Shown here: piece by piece, positions 33,950 to 42,829 of the stretch
Layout of the letters: every line of letters begins with the position of its first letter
Position numbering within the stretch: position 1 is the stretch's first letter
From: Xanthomarina spongicola
Lineage (GTDB): Bacteria > Bacteroidota > Bacteroidia > Flavobacteriales > Flavobacteriaceae
NCBI RefSeq assembly: GCF_003148645.1
Contig: NZ_QGGP01000011.1
Location: 1 to 63,902 of the forward strand
DNA length: 63,902 nucleotides
Direction of reading: 5' to 3'
Translations under genes and position numbers: made by a program
The notes under the pieces: model-generated
What the model was told of the DNA's origin: nothing
Database searches by the model: none
Seen by the model: the letters and a program-made list of their open reading frames with translations, nothing else

Positions 33950-35155
33950 ATGCTACGAATATTTAAAATTGGATTTCTACTATTAACGTGTATAAATTTG
34001 TTAAACTGTAATGGACAAACTCCCAAAAAACAGACAAATATACTACCTGATGATTTTGATAAATCGCCACCATTTTATTATAAAATGCCAGAAAATTTAT
34101 CTTCAAGTGATACAAGTCCTGCTTTAGACCAAAAAGGACAGAAAATTTTGCTAACAGGGACAGTGTATCAAATAGATGGAAAAACACCTGCTCCAAACGT
34201 CATTTTATACTATTATCAAACAAACATTAACGGGGTTTATGCCACAAAAGAAACTGAGAAAAGAAATATGCCTAAAAATAAATTGGGACAAACTCATGGC
34301 TATATTAGAGGCTGGATAAAAACTGATGAACAAGGTAAATATTCTATTTACACAATAAAACCTGGAACATATCCAAGTAGAGACGAACCTGCACACATAC
34401 ACATCACTATTAAAGAGAAACATATGAAAGATATCTATTATATAGATGATTTTGTATTTGATGATGATTCTCTATTAACAACACAAAGGAGAAAAAAAAT
34501 GAAAAATCGTGGTGGAAGTGGTGTCATTCGATTTGTTGAAAAAGGAGATATGTGGATTGGCGAACGTAATATTATTTTGGGTCTAAATATTCCTAATTAC
34601 CCAAAACAAAATACAAGTTTTATCAATTCAGGTAAAAACATTGGCGAAGAAATAATTTCCTTTACGCCATTTCATGCTTATGGAGCAGATAAAGGCACAA
34701 AAACCTGTCCAATTTGCAAATACGGTTGGTTTCATGGCATTATATATTTTGTGGGTAATAAGCCTAATTGGAAAGACGTAAAAGAATGGCTTGTTTTTTT
34801 AGAAAACGAAAGCGAAAAAAGAGAAAAATATTTGAAAGTTTATTTTGTATATGGTAATGAAGCAAACTATGATAAAACCCAAAGAATACAAGAATTGGAA
34901 AAACTTGGAACTAAACTTGATTTAAAAAAAGTAGCCTTAACTTTTGTGCCCTCTTTTAAAGATAAAACGTCAGAAATATATTTGAACAAAATCAATCCAA
35001 ATGTAGAAAACACCTTTCTAGTATATAAAAGAAGTAACATTATTGATAAATACGTTGACCTTAAACCCAATCAAGAGAATTTTAAAAAAATAACAAATCA
35101 ACTCGATAATTCAGCGAACGAATATTTTAAGTTTTCAAGACCAAAACAGGAATAA
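33950..35155 (+). CDS. Lipoprotein: intradiol-dioxygenase-like domain plus thioredoxin-like domain
   Basis: This 401-residue lipoprotein has a lipobox near Cys20 (LLNC). Residues about 60-210 resemble intradiol ring-cleavage dioxygenases: GTVYQIDGKTPAPNVILYYYQ, then HGYIRGWIKTDEQGKYSIYTIKPG and PAHIHITI, with the Tyr and His positions used for Fe(III). Residues about 230-385 look like a thioredoxin fold with a CPIC motif (KTCPICKYGW). The gene follows the LytTR regulator by 89 bp and may be under its control. The fusion is unusual. Cleavage of aromatic compounds is possible but not shown. Confidence 0.68.
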   Translation: MLRIFKIGFLLLTCINLLNCNGQTPKKQTNILPDDFDKSPPFYYKMPENLSSSDTSPALDQKGQKILLTGTVYQIDGKTPAPNVILYYYQTNINGVYATKETEKRNMPKNKLGQTHGYIRGWIKTDEQGKYSIYTIKPGTYPSRDEPAHIHITIKEKHMKDIYYIDDFVFDDDSLLTTQRRKKMKNRGGSGVIRFVEKGDMWIGERNIILGLNIPNYPKQNTSFINSGKNIGEEIISFTPFHAYGADKGTKTCPICKYGWFHGIIYFVGNKPNWKDVKEWLVFLENESEKREKYLKVYFVYGNEANYDKTQRIQELEKLGTKLDLKKVALTFVPSFKDKTSEIYLNKINPNVENTFLVYKRSNIIDKYVDLKPNQENFKKITNQLDNSANEYFKFSRPKQE

Positions 35156-35198
35156 AGCTAGCGTACAACAAAGCAATGTTATAAAAAAACAGAATATT

Positions 35199-36068
35199 TT
35201 ATTTTAAGAAGTTATAAAAATTCCCTTCATACAGCCTTGGAGCTGCAATCATTTTCTGCTTTTCTTTTGCCTCTTTATCTTCCCAAATCAATTTTACGCC
35301 TAATTGCTTACTCATGTCATAAGAGTCATAACGTGAGGTCAATAAGGCATAAATATAGTTTTTCAATGGAGTGTCTCGAAAAAACTTAAGTACTGCTCCA
35401 ATTATAAAAAAAAAGTTTTCGTTACAATCTGCAGTTATACTATGGCAATAAAAAACGGGTGTTTTTTGGTGTTTATAATTTACTAAATCACCAACATTTA
35501 ATTGTTTTTCTTTAATCTCACGTCTTTTTATTTTTTCATAAGTTTCGAGACTTAGAGGTAAATAAACACAATGCCCAGCATAATTTCCAGAAGTGTCAGA
35601 CACAATAATATTAAGCTCTGGCAACATGTTGCTTGCAGCTCTAATTAACTCTTTAGAAGTTGCTTTTTGATTATTATTCTGAAGATTTGTAAACCGAATG
35701 ATATAATCAATATCTACATCTGTATTTATACTTCTAATTCTATCTGTAGTTTTATCAATTTTATCCTTAATCCAATCTGCATCTGGTAGGTCTTTAGAGA
35801 TTGAAGAAAGAGAATATTTTCTAAGATCAAAATCGTAATAAGTAGGTATAGCAACAGGAGCATTTAAGTTTCTAATTACTTGATATGGAATAAAAGTGAT
35901 GTCTGCTAACAGTTTCTCTTTTTCTGGTTTTAAAAGAGTTTCATTTTTTTCCCATCTTAAAATAGTTCGTATATCTACATCAAACAAAGTTGCTAAATCA
36001 ATTTGAGACATCATATTGATTCGCCTATACTCCATAAGTAACTCTCCTAAAGTTGAATATTTTTTCAT
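35199..36068 (-). CDS. HTH (XRE-type) protein with GNAT-like C-terminal half
   Basis: Residues about 5-60 are a helix-turn-helix: LGELLMEYRRINMMSQIDLATLFDVDIRTILRWEKN. Residues about 150-280 show a pattern of strands and helices like a GNAT fold (NYAGHCVYLPLSLETYEKI, then YIYALLTSRYDSYDMSKQLGVKLIW), without a clear acetyl-CoA loop. This could be a DNA-binding regulator with a ligand-sensing or vestigial GNAT domain. The gene stands alone, convergent to the dioxygenase-like gene. Function unknown. Confidence 0.65.
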   Translation of the reverse strand: MKKYSTLGELLMEYRRINMMSQIDLATLFDVDIRTILRWEKNETLLKPEKEKLLADITFIPYQVIRNLNAPVAIPTYYDFDLRKYSLSSISKDLPDADWIKDKIDKTTDRIRSINTDVDIDYIIRFTNLQNNNQKATSKELIRAASNMLPELNIIVSDTSGNYAGHCVYLPLSLETYEKIKRREIKEKQLNVGDLVNYKHQKTPVFYCHSITADCNENFFFIIGAVLKFFRDTPLKNYIYALLTSRYDSYDMSKQLGVKLIWEDKEAKEKQKMIAAPRLYEGNFYNFLK

Positions 36069-36110
36069 GAATTTAAAACCATAAACCTATTTATAGACAA
36101 TTTTAATTAC

Positions 36111-37745
36111 TTAATCTAAACTAGGTAAAGTAAAATCGTCTAAAGCACTTTTTTCTTTCATGAGTTTTTCTATTTCTTCAGATTTACGTGGTGCTTCAGC
36201 AGAAAGGTTTATTGGTCCATTTTCAGTAATTAGAATATCGTCTTCAATTCTAACTGCAATTCCCCACCATTTCTCATCACAATCGCTTCCTTCAGGAATA
36301 TAAATTCCTGGTTCCACAGTAATTACCATATTTGGTTCAAAAGCACCATAAAGTCCAGCGTCATGCACATCTAGCCCTAAATAATGCGATGTTCCATGGG
36401 GAAAGTATTTCCATGATTCCTCATTGCTTTTTATTAAACCAAGCTCAATTAAACTGTCAGTAATTACTTTTCTACATGCAGCATCTGTAGCAGAATATGC
36501 GTTCCCAACTGTAGCAGCTGCAATACCAGCTTCTTGAGATTGATAAACAATATCATATATTATTTTTTGCTCTTTTGTAAACTTACCATTTGCAGGAATG
36601 GTTCTAGTAACATCTGCTGTATAACCATGATATTCTGCACCTAAATCCATTAACACTAAATCGTTTTCCACTTTCATTTTATTATTTTCAATATAATGTA
36701 GCACACAACCGTTATTTCCAGCTCCAACAATACTTGGATAGCCTTCATACTCGCTACCATATTTTTTATAAACATACTCATGTACACCTTGAACTTCAGT
36801 TTCTGACATCCCAGGATGCATGGCTTTCATTATTTCACGTTGTCCCATAGCAGAAATACGAATGGCTTTAGTAAGCAACACCATTTCTTCTTCCGTTTTT
36901 ATTTGGCGTAATCCTCCCATAATGGTCGATAAAGATTGTGTATCTAAATTACTTTTAGGTGTTTCGCTCTCTATTTTAATAACTTGTTGTTTTAATTCTA
37001 TACGTGTATTATCATCAGTTGCATTTACATAAGCCTCAATAATTTTATCATCTTTTAAATCTGGATAATATTCTAAAGCACGACCTAAGTTTTGAGCCAC
37101 ATTAGCACTGTTTTCAATTTCAGTAGCCTTAATCATTTCGTAAGCTCGTTCTTTTATTGGGTCTGGAATAGCAACTTCGCTATAATTTGCTTGAGTTTTA
37201 AAAGTTTCAATCAAACTATATAAATCTGCCTGATTTCTTTTAGAGTCTCTATAATCGTTTTCGAAATTAATAAACATCACTTTATCAAACGAAGCATAAT
37301 CTATTCCAGAATTACTAAAATCACTTCCATTATAAGCAGCCTGAAATCCTAATTTTTCTTTTGCTCCTTCTGTTCCTAAACGAGTTCCATTCCATTGTTC
37401 TGCTCTAGGATCCTTTTCTTGTACATAAATAATTTCGTTATAATTTATTCCAGCATCATTTACTTGTTCTTCAGAAAAAATAACTAAAACACCATTTGGC
37501 TCTTTATAACCTGTTAAATAATAGAAATTTGGGTCTTGATGATAAATATAATCTACATCATTTGCTCTATTTCTCACTGGATTTGTAAACAAAACAGCAA
37601 TACTATTTTCTGGCATTTTTTCTCTAAAAGCGTCTCTTCTGCTCTTATGAAATTCTGAATCTAAATAATCGGTTGGAATACCATCTTGCGCTAAAATAAG
37701 TGCAGAAAATAAAAAAAGACAAATTGTGGTTAGTTGTAGTTTCAT
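36111..37745 (-). CDS. Secreted M24 aminopeptidase P (Xaa-Pro aminopeptidase)
   Basis: The 544-residue protein starts with a signal peptide (about 1-19, ending LILAQ). It has an aminopeptidase P N-domain (about 30-190) and a pita-bread catalytic domain (about 280-520). Metal ligands visible are the two Asp in MDLGAEYHGYTADVTRT, the His in FPHGTSHYLGLDVHD, and Glu in TVEPGIY and in RIEDDILIT. It removes the first residue from peptides with Pro at position 2. Export suggests it feeds on external or periplasmic peptides. Confidence 0.93.
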   Translation of the reverse strand: MKLQLTTICLFLFSALILAQDGIPTDYLDSEFHKSRRDAFREKMPENSIAVLFTNPVRNRANDVDYIYHQDPNFYYLTGYKEPNGVLVIFSEEQVNDAGINYNEIIYVQEKDPRAEQWNGTRLGTEGAKEKLGFQAAYNGSDFSNSGIDYASFDKVMFINFENDYRDSKRNQADLYSLIETFKTQANYSEVAIPDPIKERAYEMIKATEIENSANVAQNLGRALEYYPDLKDDKIIEAYVNATDDNTRIELKQQVIKIESETPKSNLDTQSLSTIMGGLRQIKTEEEMVLLTKAIRISAMGQREIMKAMHPGMSETEVQGVHEYVYKKYGSEYEGYPSIVGAGNNGCVLHYIENNKMKVENDLVLMDLGAEYHGYTADVTRTIPANGKFTKEQKIIYDIVYQSQEAGIAAATVGNAYSATDAACRKVITDSLIELGLIKSNEESWKYFPHGTSHYLGLDVHDAGLYGAFEPNMVITVEPGIYIPEGSDCDEKWWGIAVRIEDDILITENGPINLSAEAPRKSEEIEKLMKEKSALDDFTLPSLD

Positions 37746-37864
37746 GTTAGTGTTTTTGTTTGATTTAACTAAAATAAATGTTTGTCACTTGTTTTAAGGC
37801 CTATCTTGAAAATTTAACAAATTTTTAATCAACCTACTTCTTAAAAGAAACAGATAATTTTCAA

Positions 37865-37872
37865 TACTTTTG
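37865..37872 (+). promoter_or_regulatory. TAnnTTTG -7 element of gcvT
   Basis: TACTTTTG matches the consensus, 27 bp before the ATG at 37900. Confidence 0.55.
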
Positions 37873-37899
37873 TCTATCAAAATTTGAAAGACCATAAAT

Positions 37900-38982
37900 A
37901 TGAAAAACACTGCATTATCATCCACACACGAAGCTCTAGGAGCAAAAATGGTTCCTTTTGCTGGCTATAACATGCCAGTTCAATACGAAGGTGTAAACAT
38001 AGAACATGAAACCGTTAGAAATGCTGTTGGTGTTTTTGATGTTTCGCATATGGGAGAATTTTTAATTGAAGGACCACATGCACTTGAATTAATTCAGAAA
38101 GTTTCTAGTAACGATGCTTCGAAATTGACTATTGGAAAAGCGCAATACAGTTATTTACCAAATGAAGATGGTGGTATTGTGGACGATTTAATTATCTATC
38201 GAATTGAAGAAAATCAGTATTTATTAGTAGTAAATGCTAGCAATATTGAGAAAGATTGGAATTGGATTTCATCTAAAAATGATGTTGGAGCCCAAATGAA
38301 AGATTTAAGTGAAGATTATTCACTACTCGCTATTCAAGGTCCAAAAGCAGTAGAAGCTATGCAGAGTTTAACCAGTCATGATTTATCTCAAATAGACTTT
38401 TATAATTTTATAGTAGGAGATTTTGCTGGTATTGAACATGTTATTATTTCTGCAACAGGCTATACTGGAAGTGGTGGCTTTGAAATTTATTGTAAAAACA
38501 GTGAAGTAAAACAAGTTTGGGACAAAGTTTTTGAAGCTGGAGCAGATTTTGGCATTAAACCAATTGGTCTTGCTGCTAGAGATACATTACGTTTAGAAAT
38601 GGGTTATTGCCTATACGGAAATGATATTGACGATACTACGTCTCCGTTTGAAGCTGGTTTAAGTTGGGTGACTAAATTCACTAAAGAATTTACAAATTCT
38701 AAAGCTTTAGAAGCTGAAAAAGCTCGTGGTTTAGAAAACAAGTTAGTAGCATTTAAATTAGACGAACGTGGTGTACCAAGACAAGGTTATGATATTGTTG
38801 ATGGTCAAGGAAAGAAAATTGGTTATGTAACTTCTGGAACCATGTCTCCTTCTCTAGGTATTGGAATTGGTTTAGGCTATGTGCCTAAAGTTTTTGCTGC
38901 TGTAGATAGTAAAATACATATTCAAATTAGAAAAAATGCTGTTCCTGCAACAGTTATAAAACTTCCTTTTTACAAAGGTTAA
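37900..38982 (+). CDS. gcvT: Aminomethyltransferase (glycine cleavage T protein)
   Basis: The 360-residue enzyme transfers the methylene group from H-protein-bound aminomethyl to tetrahydrofolate and releases ammonia. Family signatures are [21 protein letters not shown] (catalytic Asp region), [19 protein letters not shown] and the C-terminal OB-like domain with [13 protein letters not shown]. Length fits. Other glycine-cleavage genes (gcvH, gcvP) are not adjacent, as is usual in flavobacteria. The glutaminase gene begins 3 bp downstream, so these two plus the next SDR gene are likely one transcript. Confidence 0.96.
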   Translation: MKNTALSSTHEALGAKMVPFAGYNMPVQYEGVNIEHETVRNAVGVFDVSHMGEFLIEGPHALELIQKVSSNDASKLTIGKAQYSYLPNEDGGIVDDLIIYRIEENQYLLVVNASNIEKDWNWISSKNDVGAQMKDLSEDYSLLAIQGPKAVEAMQSLTSHDLSQIDFYNFIVGDFAGIEHVIISATGYTGSGGFEIYCKNSEVKQVWDKVFEAGADFGIKPIGLAARDTLRLEMGYCLYGNDIDDTTSPFEAGLSWVTKFTKEFTNSKALEAEKARGLENKLVAFKLDERGVPRQGYDIVDGQGKKIGYVTSGTMSPSLGIGIGLGYVPKVFAAVDSKIHIQIRKNAVPATVIKLPFYKG

Positions 38983-38985
38983 TGT

Positions 38986-39900
38986 ATGATTGATTATCAA
39001 AGTATTTTAAACAGCATCTATAATAAAGTAATTCAGGATAAAGACAAAGGGCAAATTGCTACTTACATTCCAGAACTAGCAAACGTAGATAAAAATAGCT
39101 TTGGAATCCATTTACAATTAATTTCTGGTGAAACCTTTTCGGTTGGAGATTCTGAAAAGAAATTTTCCATTCAAAGTATTTCAAAGGTTTTAAGCTTGGC
39201 TTTTGCTATGTCTAAAGTTGGCACAGATATCTGGAATCGATTAGATGTAGAACCTTCCGGAAACCCGTTTAACCATATGTCTTTATTAGAACTGGAAAAA
39301 GGCATTCCTAGAAATCCATTTATAAATTCTGGAGCTATTGTTATTGCAGATATTTTGGTGTCTTTATTAGATAACCCAAAAGAAGATTTTTTGACATATG
39401 TTAGAGATTTAACTGGAGACGCAAGTATTGATTACAACTACAAGGTGGCCAATTCTGAAAAACAGACTGGTTTTACCAATTATGCAGCAGCAAACCTTTT
39501 AAAATCTTTCGATAATTTAAATAATGACGTAGTTGATGTTTTGGATTTTTACTTCCATCAATGTTCACTAGAAATGAGTTGCGAGCAACTAACAAAGGCA
39601 TTTTATGTGTTTGCCAATAAAGGAAATTGTTTATTTGAAAAAACAAGACTTACAAAAAGCCAGGCTAAGCGAATTAATGCCATTATGCTTACATGTGGTT
39701 TTTATGATGAAGCTGGAGAGTTTGCTTTCGAAGTTGGTCTTCCTGGAAAAAGTGGTGTTGGTGGTGGTATTGTGGCTTTACTTCCAAACAAATTTATTAT
39801 TTCGGTTTGGTCTCCAGGCTTGAACGAAAGAGGGAATTCTAAACTAGGCATGCAAGCACTCGAACTATTTACTACACAAACTAATCAATCTATATTTTAA
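38986..39900 (+). CDS. glsA: Glutaminase A
   Basis: The 304-residue serine-lysine glutaminase turns L-glutamine into glutamate and ammonia. The S64-x-x-K67 motif (QSISKV), NSGAI and GKSGVGGGIV are the catalytic segments. It has no STAS extension. The gene follows gcvT by 3 bp, so both ammonia-yielding amino-acid enzymes are probably co-transcribed. Confidence 0.95.
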   Translation: MIDYQSILNSIYNKVIQDKDKGQIATYIPELANVDKNSFGIHLQLISGETFSVGDSEKKFSIQSISKVLSLAFAMSKVGTDIWNRLDVEPSGNPFNHMSLLELEKGIPRNPFINSGAIVIADILVSLLDNPKEDFLTYVRDLTGDASIDYNYKVANSEKQTGFTNYAAANLLKSFDNLNNDVVDVLDFYFHQCSLEMSCEQLTKAFYVFANKGNCLFEKTRLTKSQAKRINAIMLTCGFYDEAGEFAFEVGLPGKSGVGGGIVALLPNKFIISVWSPGLNERGNSKLGMQALELFTTQTNQSIF

Positions 39901-39926
39901 TACAAAATCTTCCGTTTTAGAGCTAT

Positions 39927-40760
39927 ATGAAAGAAAGAGAAGATAAACATCGTGTGTTAATATTAGGTGCAAGTGGCTTTCTTGGAAATGCCATTTACAA
40001 AGAGCTTTGCTCCTATTTCAATACGTTTGGCACTTATAATACAGAAAATATACTCTTTGAAAACAATAAACACTTTCTTCAATATAATGTAGAAGAAGAC
40101 GATGTTTTCGAAATTCTAGAAGCTGTAAAACCTACTATCATTATTTCCTCTATAAGAGGCGATTTTTCAGCACAAGTAATTGCTCATTCTCATATTTGCG
40201 ATTATTTAAAATCTCATAGAGAATGTAAATTAATCTTTTTGTCTTCTTCAAACGTTTTTGATGGTTACAGTAAATTTCCAAGTTACGAAACAGACAAAAC
40301 ATTAAGTCATAGTATTTATGGGCATTTTAAAATTAAAATTGAAAACATGCTCATGCGTTTACCTAAGAGACAAATAGTTGTCCTTAGATTGCCAATGATG
40401 TTTGGGGTTCAATCTCCAAGAGTTCAAGAAATAAGAATGTTACTTAACGAAAAAGAACCTGTTGAAGTTTTTCCTAATTTAATTATTAATGTTTCTACAG
40501 ACTCAAAATTAACACAACAAATTCATTACATCATTAACAGAAATAAAAAAGGAATTTTTCATTTAGGTAGTAATGATTTAGTGCATCATGATGAATTTAT
40601 AGAAGACATTATTAAGACACTAAATATAGAAAAATATACACTTAAACAAGTCTATACTACTAATGATGAGCGTTATCTAGCCGTTTTATCGAAATACAAT
40701 TTATTACCAAAACATCTACACTTTTCAAGTCAAGAAGTGCTATTTGAATTGTCCGTTTAG
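39927..40760 (+). CDS. NAD(P)-dependent SDR, RmlD-like sugar nucleotide reductase
   Basis: This 277-residue extended SDR has the N-terminal Rossmann loop LGASGFLGN (about 12-20). SSSNVFDG (about 105-112) and YGHFKIKIE (about 129-137) give the catalytic Ser/Thr, Tyr and Lys of the S-Y-x-x-x-K type (here YGHFK). It resembles dTDP-4-dehydrorhamnose reductases, but no rhamnose genes are near, so the sugar is unknown. It follows glsA by 26 bp in the same direction. Confidence 0.82.
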   Translation: MKEREDKHRVLILGASGFLGNAIYKELCSYFNTFGTYNTENILFENNKHFLQYNVEEDDVFEILEAVKPTIIISSIRGDFSAQVIAHSHICDYLKSHRECKLIFLSSSNVFDGYSKFPSYETDKTLSHSIYGHFKIKIENMLMRLPKRQIVVLRLPMMFGVQSPRVQEIRMLLNEKEPVEVFPNLIINVSTDSKLTQQIHYIINRNKKGIFHLGSNDLVHHDEFIEDIIKTLNIEKYTLKQVYTTNDERYLAVLSKYNLLPKHLHFSSQEVLFELSV

Positions 40761-40815
40761 TTGAATTTTACACAATAATTGTGTAAATTTAAGTACATAT
40801 ATAAAACCAAATAAC

Positions 40816-41106
40816 ATGAGTAAATTATCAGAACAAGACATAGAAAAAAAATTATTGCGTTTTCCTGATTGGGAATATTACGAGAATGCCATTCATGCAG
40901 AATTTGAATTTGATAATTTTAGAGATTGCTTTAGTGCAATGAGTAGAATTGCTTTCGAATGCGAATCACTAAACCACCATCCAGAATGGACAAACGTATA
41001 CAATATTCTATCCATTTCACTATCTACACATGATGCTGGAGGTGTTACAAACAAAGATTTTCAGTTAGCAGAAGCTATTGAAATGATTGTTGAAGTTCAA
41101 GAGTAA
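40816..41106 (+). CDS. phhB: 4a-hydroxytetrahydrobiopterin dehydratase
   Basis: The 96-residue pterin-4a-carbinolamine dehydratase has the conserved ESLNHHPEWTNVYN followed by LSTHDAGGVTNKDFQLA. The His pair and Asp are the catalytic residues. It recycles the pterin cofactor of aromatic amino acid hydroxylases or has a DCoH-like role. No hydroxylase is near. Length is typical. Confidence 0.95.
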   Translation: MSKLSEQDIEKKLLRFPDWEYYENAIHAEFEFDNFRDCFSAMSRIAFECESLNHHPEWTNVYNILSISLSTHDAGGVTNKDFQLAEAIEMIVEVQE

Positions 41107-41174
41107 TTCTAGTGTTTCCCCTTCGATTCAGCTTCTAAAGGGCATACCGTTAGCAGTTGCAATATTCAGTTGAC

Positions 41175-41200
41175 TTGTCATACTGAGCGCAGTCGAAGTG
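41175..41200. repeat. Dispersed flavobacterial repeat CTGAGCGCAGTCGAAG
   Basis: The segment, with core CTGAGCGCAGTCGAAG, is one I know from many Bacteroidetes genomes as a scattered repeat of unknown origin. The element at 12871-12890 is related. It lies between phhB and the YebC-family gene, and both genes are intact. Confidence 0.6.
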
Positions 41201-41302
41201 CATCAATAAGGCACTAAAGTAATTCACTTAACCTAATGGTTTAGCGAATTATAAAAATTGATAATTTTCTTCATACAATCACATTCAATTATCTTATTTT
41301 TT

Positions 41303-41354
41303 TACATTTGTGATGCAAACAAATTATTAAATAAGATTTCCACTTTCGTGGAAA
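41303..41354 (+). promoter_or_regulatory. YebC-family gene promoter element and 5' UTR hairpin
   Basis: TACATTTG at 41303-41310 is a -7 box. Downstream, TTTCCAC (41337-41343) pairs with GTGGAAA (41348-41354) over TTTC, a 7-bp stem 20 bases before the ATG at 41375. The hairpin is in the leader and may stabilise the mRNA or affect translation. Confidence 0.55.
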
Positions 41355-41374
41355 CTAAAAATAAAATTTTTTAA

Positions 41375-42097
41375 ATGGGAAGAGCTTTTGAATTTCGTAA
41401 AGCACGTAAAATGAAACGTTGGTCTGCCATGAGTAAAGCATTTACTCGTATTGGTAAAGATATTGTCATGGCAGTAAAAGAAGGAGGTCCAGATCCTGCA
41501 AGTAATTCCAGATTGCGAGCTGTGATACAGAATGCCAAAGCTGTAAACATGCCAAAAGACAATGTGGAACGTGCCATTAAAAAAGCAAGCGATAAAAATC
41601 AAGGCGATTATAAAGAAGTTATTTTTGAAGGTTATGCACCACATGGAATTGCAGTTTTAGTTGAAACTGCTACAGATAACAACACTAGAACAGTTGCCAA
41701 TGTGCGTAGTTATTTTAATAAATGCGATGGTAGTTTAGGCACTTCGGGTTCAGTTGTTTTTATGTTCGACCATACTTGTAATTTTAGAATTCCAAATGAA
41801 GGTATCGATCCAGAAGAATTGGAATTAGAATTGATTGATTTTGGAGCTGAAGAAGTTTTTGTGGATGATGATGGCATATTAATCTATGCTCCTTTTGAAA
41901 GTTTTGGAGCTATTCAAGCAGAACTAGAATCTCGTGAGATTGAGATTCTTTCTTCAGGGTTTGAACGTATACCACAAGTTACTAAAGGATTAACTCCAGA
42001 TGAAGCTGCAGATGTTGAAAAACTTCTTGAAAAATTAGAAGAAGATGACGACGTGCAGAATGTGTATCATACTATGGAAGAAAGTTCTGAAGATTAA
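41375..42097 (+). CDS. YebC/PmpR-family DNA-binding or translation factor
   Basis: The 240-residue protein has the standard N-terminal MGRAFEFRKARKMKRWSAMSKAF, the alpha region PKDNVERAIKKA and the YEGYAPHGIAVLVE-type strand (here FEGYAPHGIAVLVETATDNNTRT). YebC proteins are described as transcription regulators and more recently as factors that help ribosomes through poly-proline or other stalls. The final 15 residues are acidic. Length is normal. Confidence 0.94.
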   Translation: MGRAFEFRKARKMKRWSAMSKAFTRIGKDIVMAVKEGGPDPASNSRLRAVIQNAKAVNMPKDNVERAIKKASDKNQGDYKEVIFEGYAPHGIAVLVETATDNNTRTVANVRSYFNKCDGSLGTSGSVVFMFDHTCNFRIPNEGIDPEELELELIDFGAEEVFVDDDGILIYAPFESFGAIQAELESREIEILSSGFERIPQVTKGLTPDEAADVEKLLEKLEEDDDVQNVYHTMEESSED

Positions 42098-42113
42098 ATA
42101 AAAACAGCCAACC

Positions 42114-42725
42114 TTGAATTACTCCAAATCACTTATTATATTCTTTATTATTATTTGTTCTGTTCCTAAAAATGTATTGGGACAAGACTCTAATAAAGAT
42201 GTGAAATATGCTGATGCCAAAGGAGTCTATATCTCTGAAAAGAAATTCAATGAATGTTTAAAAGCAGGATATCCAACTAAAACCATTGAAGAAGATGGAA
42301 TTACAATACATTTTCTAAGCCAAAATTTTATTGTAGATAAATTGACTCAAACAGAAAACGAACAAGTTCGGTTAATAATTGATAAGATTGTTGGCAAGGA
42401 CATAGATAGAAATAAAGCCATTAGTATTCATCTATATAAAAAAAATGATAAAAAGCTACAGCACGATATTAAATACAAGAGATATTGGAGATGGATCAAG
42501 AAAAACCCAAACAGAATTGAAGCTTTTTTAATAGGTGATAAAAATTCAGGAATTACTCCTAATCCTGAAAAACATGTGTATATTGATTCTTATAATTTTT
42601 TTTATAATACGTTTTTCAATAATTCAGAATTAGATTATAATCATATAATTTTTAAACCAGATGGCACTTACAAACTGTACCATGGCAATTATGACAACTT
42701 AGGTGTTATAGATGGGGCTTTCTAA
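42114..42725 (+). CDS. Secreted protein of unknown function, related to the one at 52796
   Basis: The 203-residue product has a signal peptide (about 1-23, ending NVLGQ) and starts with TTG. Residues 85-200 share a pattern with the protein at 52796-53398: a short strand ISIHLYKKNDKKLQHD, Asn-Pro followed by EAF, a KHVYIDSYNFFYNTFF-type segment and the end KPDGTYKLYHGNYD. The two look like distant paralogues of a secreted thioredoxin-like fold without active Cys. It follows the YebC-family gene by 16 bp. Role unknown. Confidence 0.65.
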   Translation: MNYSKSLIIFFIIICSVPKNVLGQDSNKDVKYADAKGVYISEKKFNECLKAGYPTKTIEEDGITIHFLSQNFIVDKLTQTENEQVRLIIDKIVGKDIDRNKAISIHLYKKNDKKLQHDIKYKRYWRWIKKNPNRIEAFLIGDKNSGITPNPEKHVYIDSYNFFYNTFFNNSELDYNHIIFKPDGTYKLYHGNYDNLGVIDGAF

Positions 42726-42752
42726 AAATAAATTCATAAATCTTTCTAAAAG

Positions 42753-42778
42753 TCCTAAACAAATTGTTTGGGATTTTT
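42753..42778 (+). terminator. Terminator after the secreted protein gene
   Basis: TCCTAAACAA and TTGTTTGGGA form a 10-bp stem with one mismatch or G-T pair, and TTTTT follows. Confidence 0.75.
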
Positions 42779-42829
42779 AATCTTTATAGGTAACAAATCA
42801 AGAAGTCAATCGTTTTAAAAATAAAACTT

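Larger units (their letters stand above)
41107..41374. other. Intergenic region with dispersed repeat and yebC leader
   Basis: The first half holds a dispersed repeat at 41175-41200. The second half holds the YebC-family promoter element (41303-41310) and a 5' UTR hairpin (41337-41354). No protein gene is seen on the plus strand. The minus-strand frames here run through the YebC-family gene and are spurious. Confidence 0.6.
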
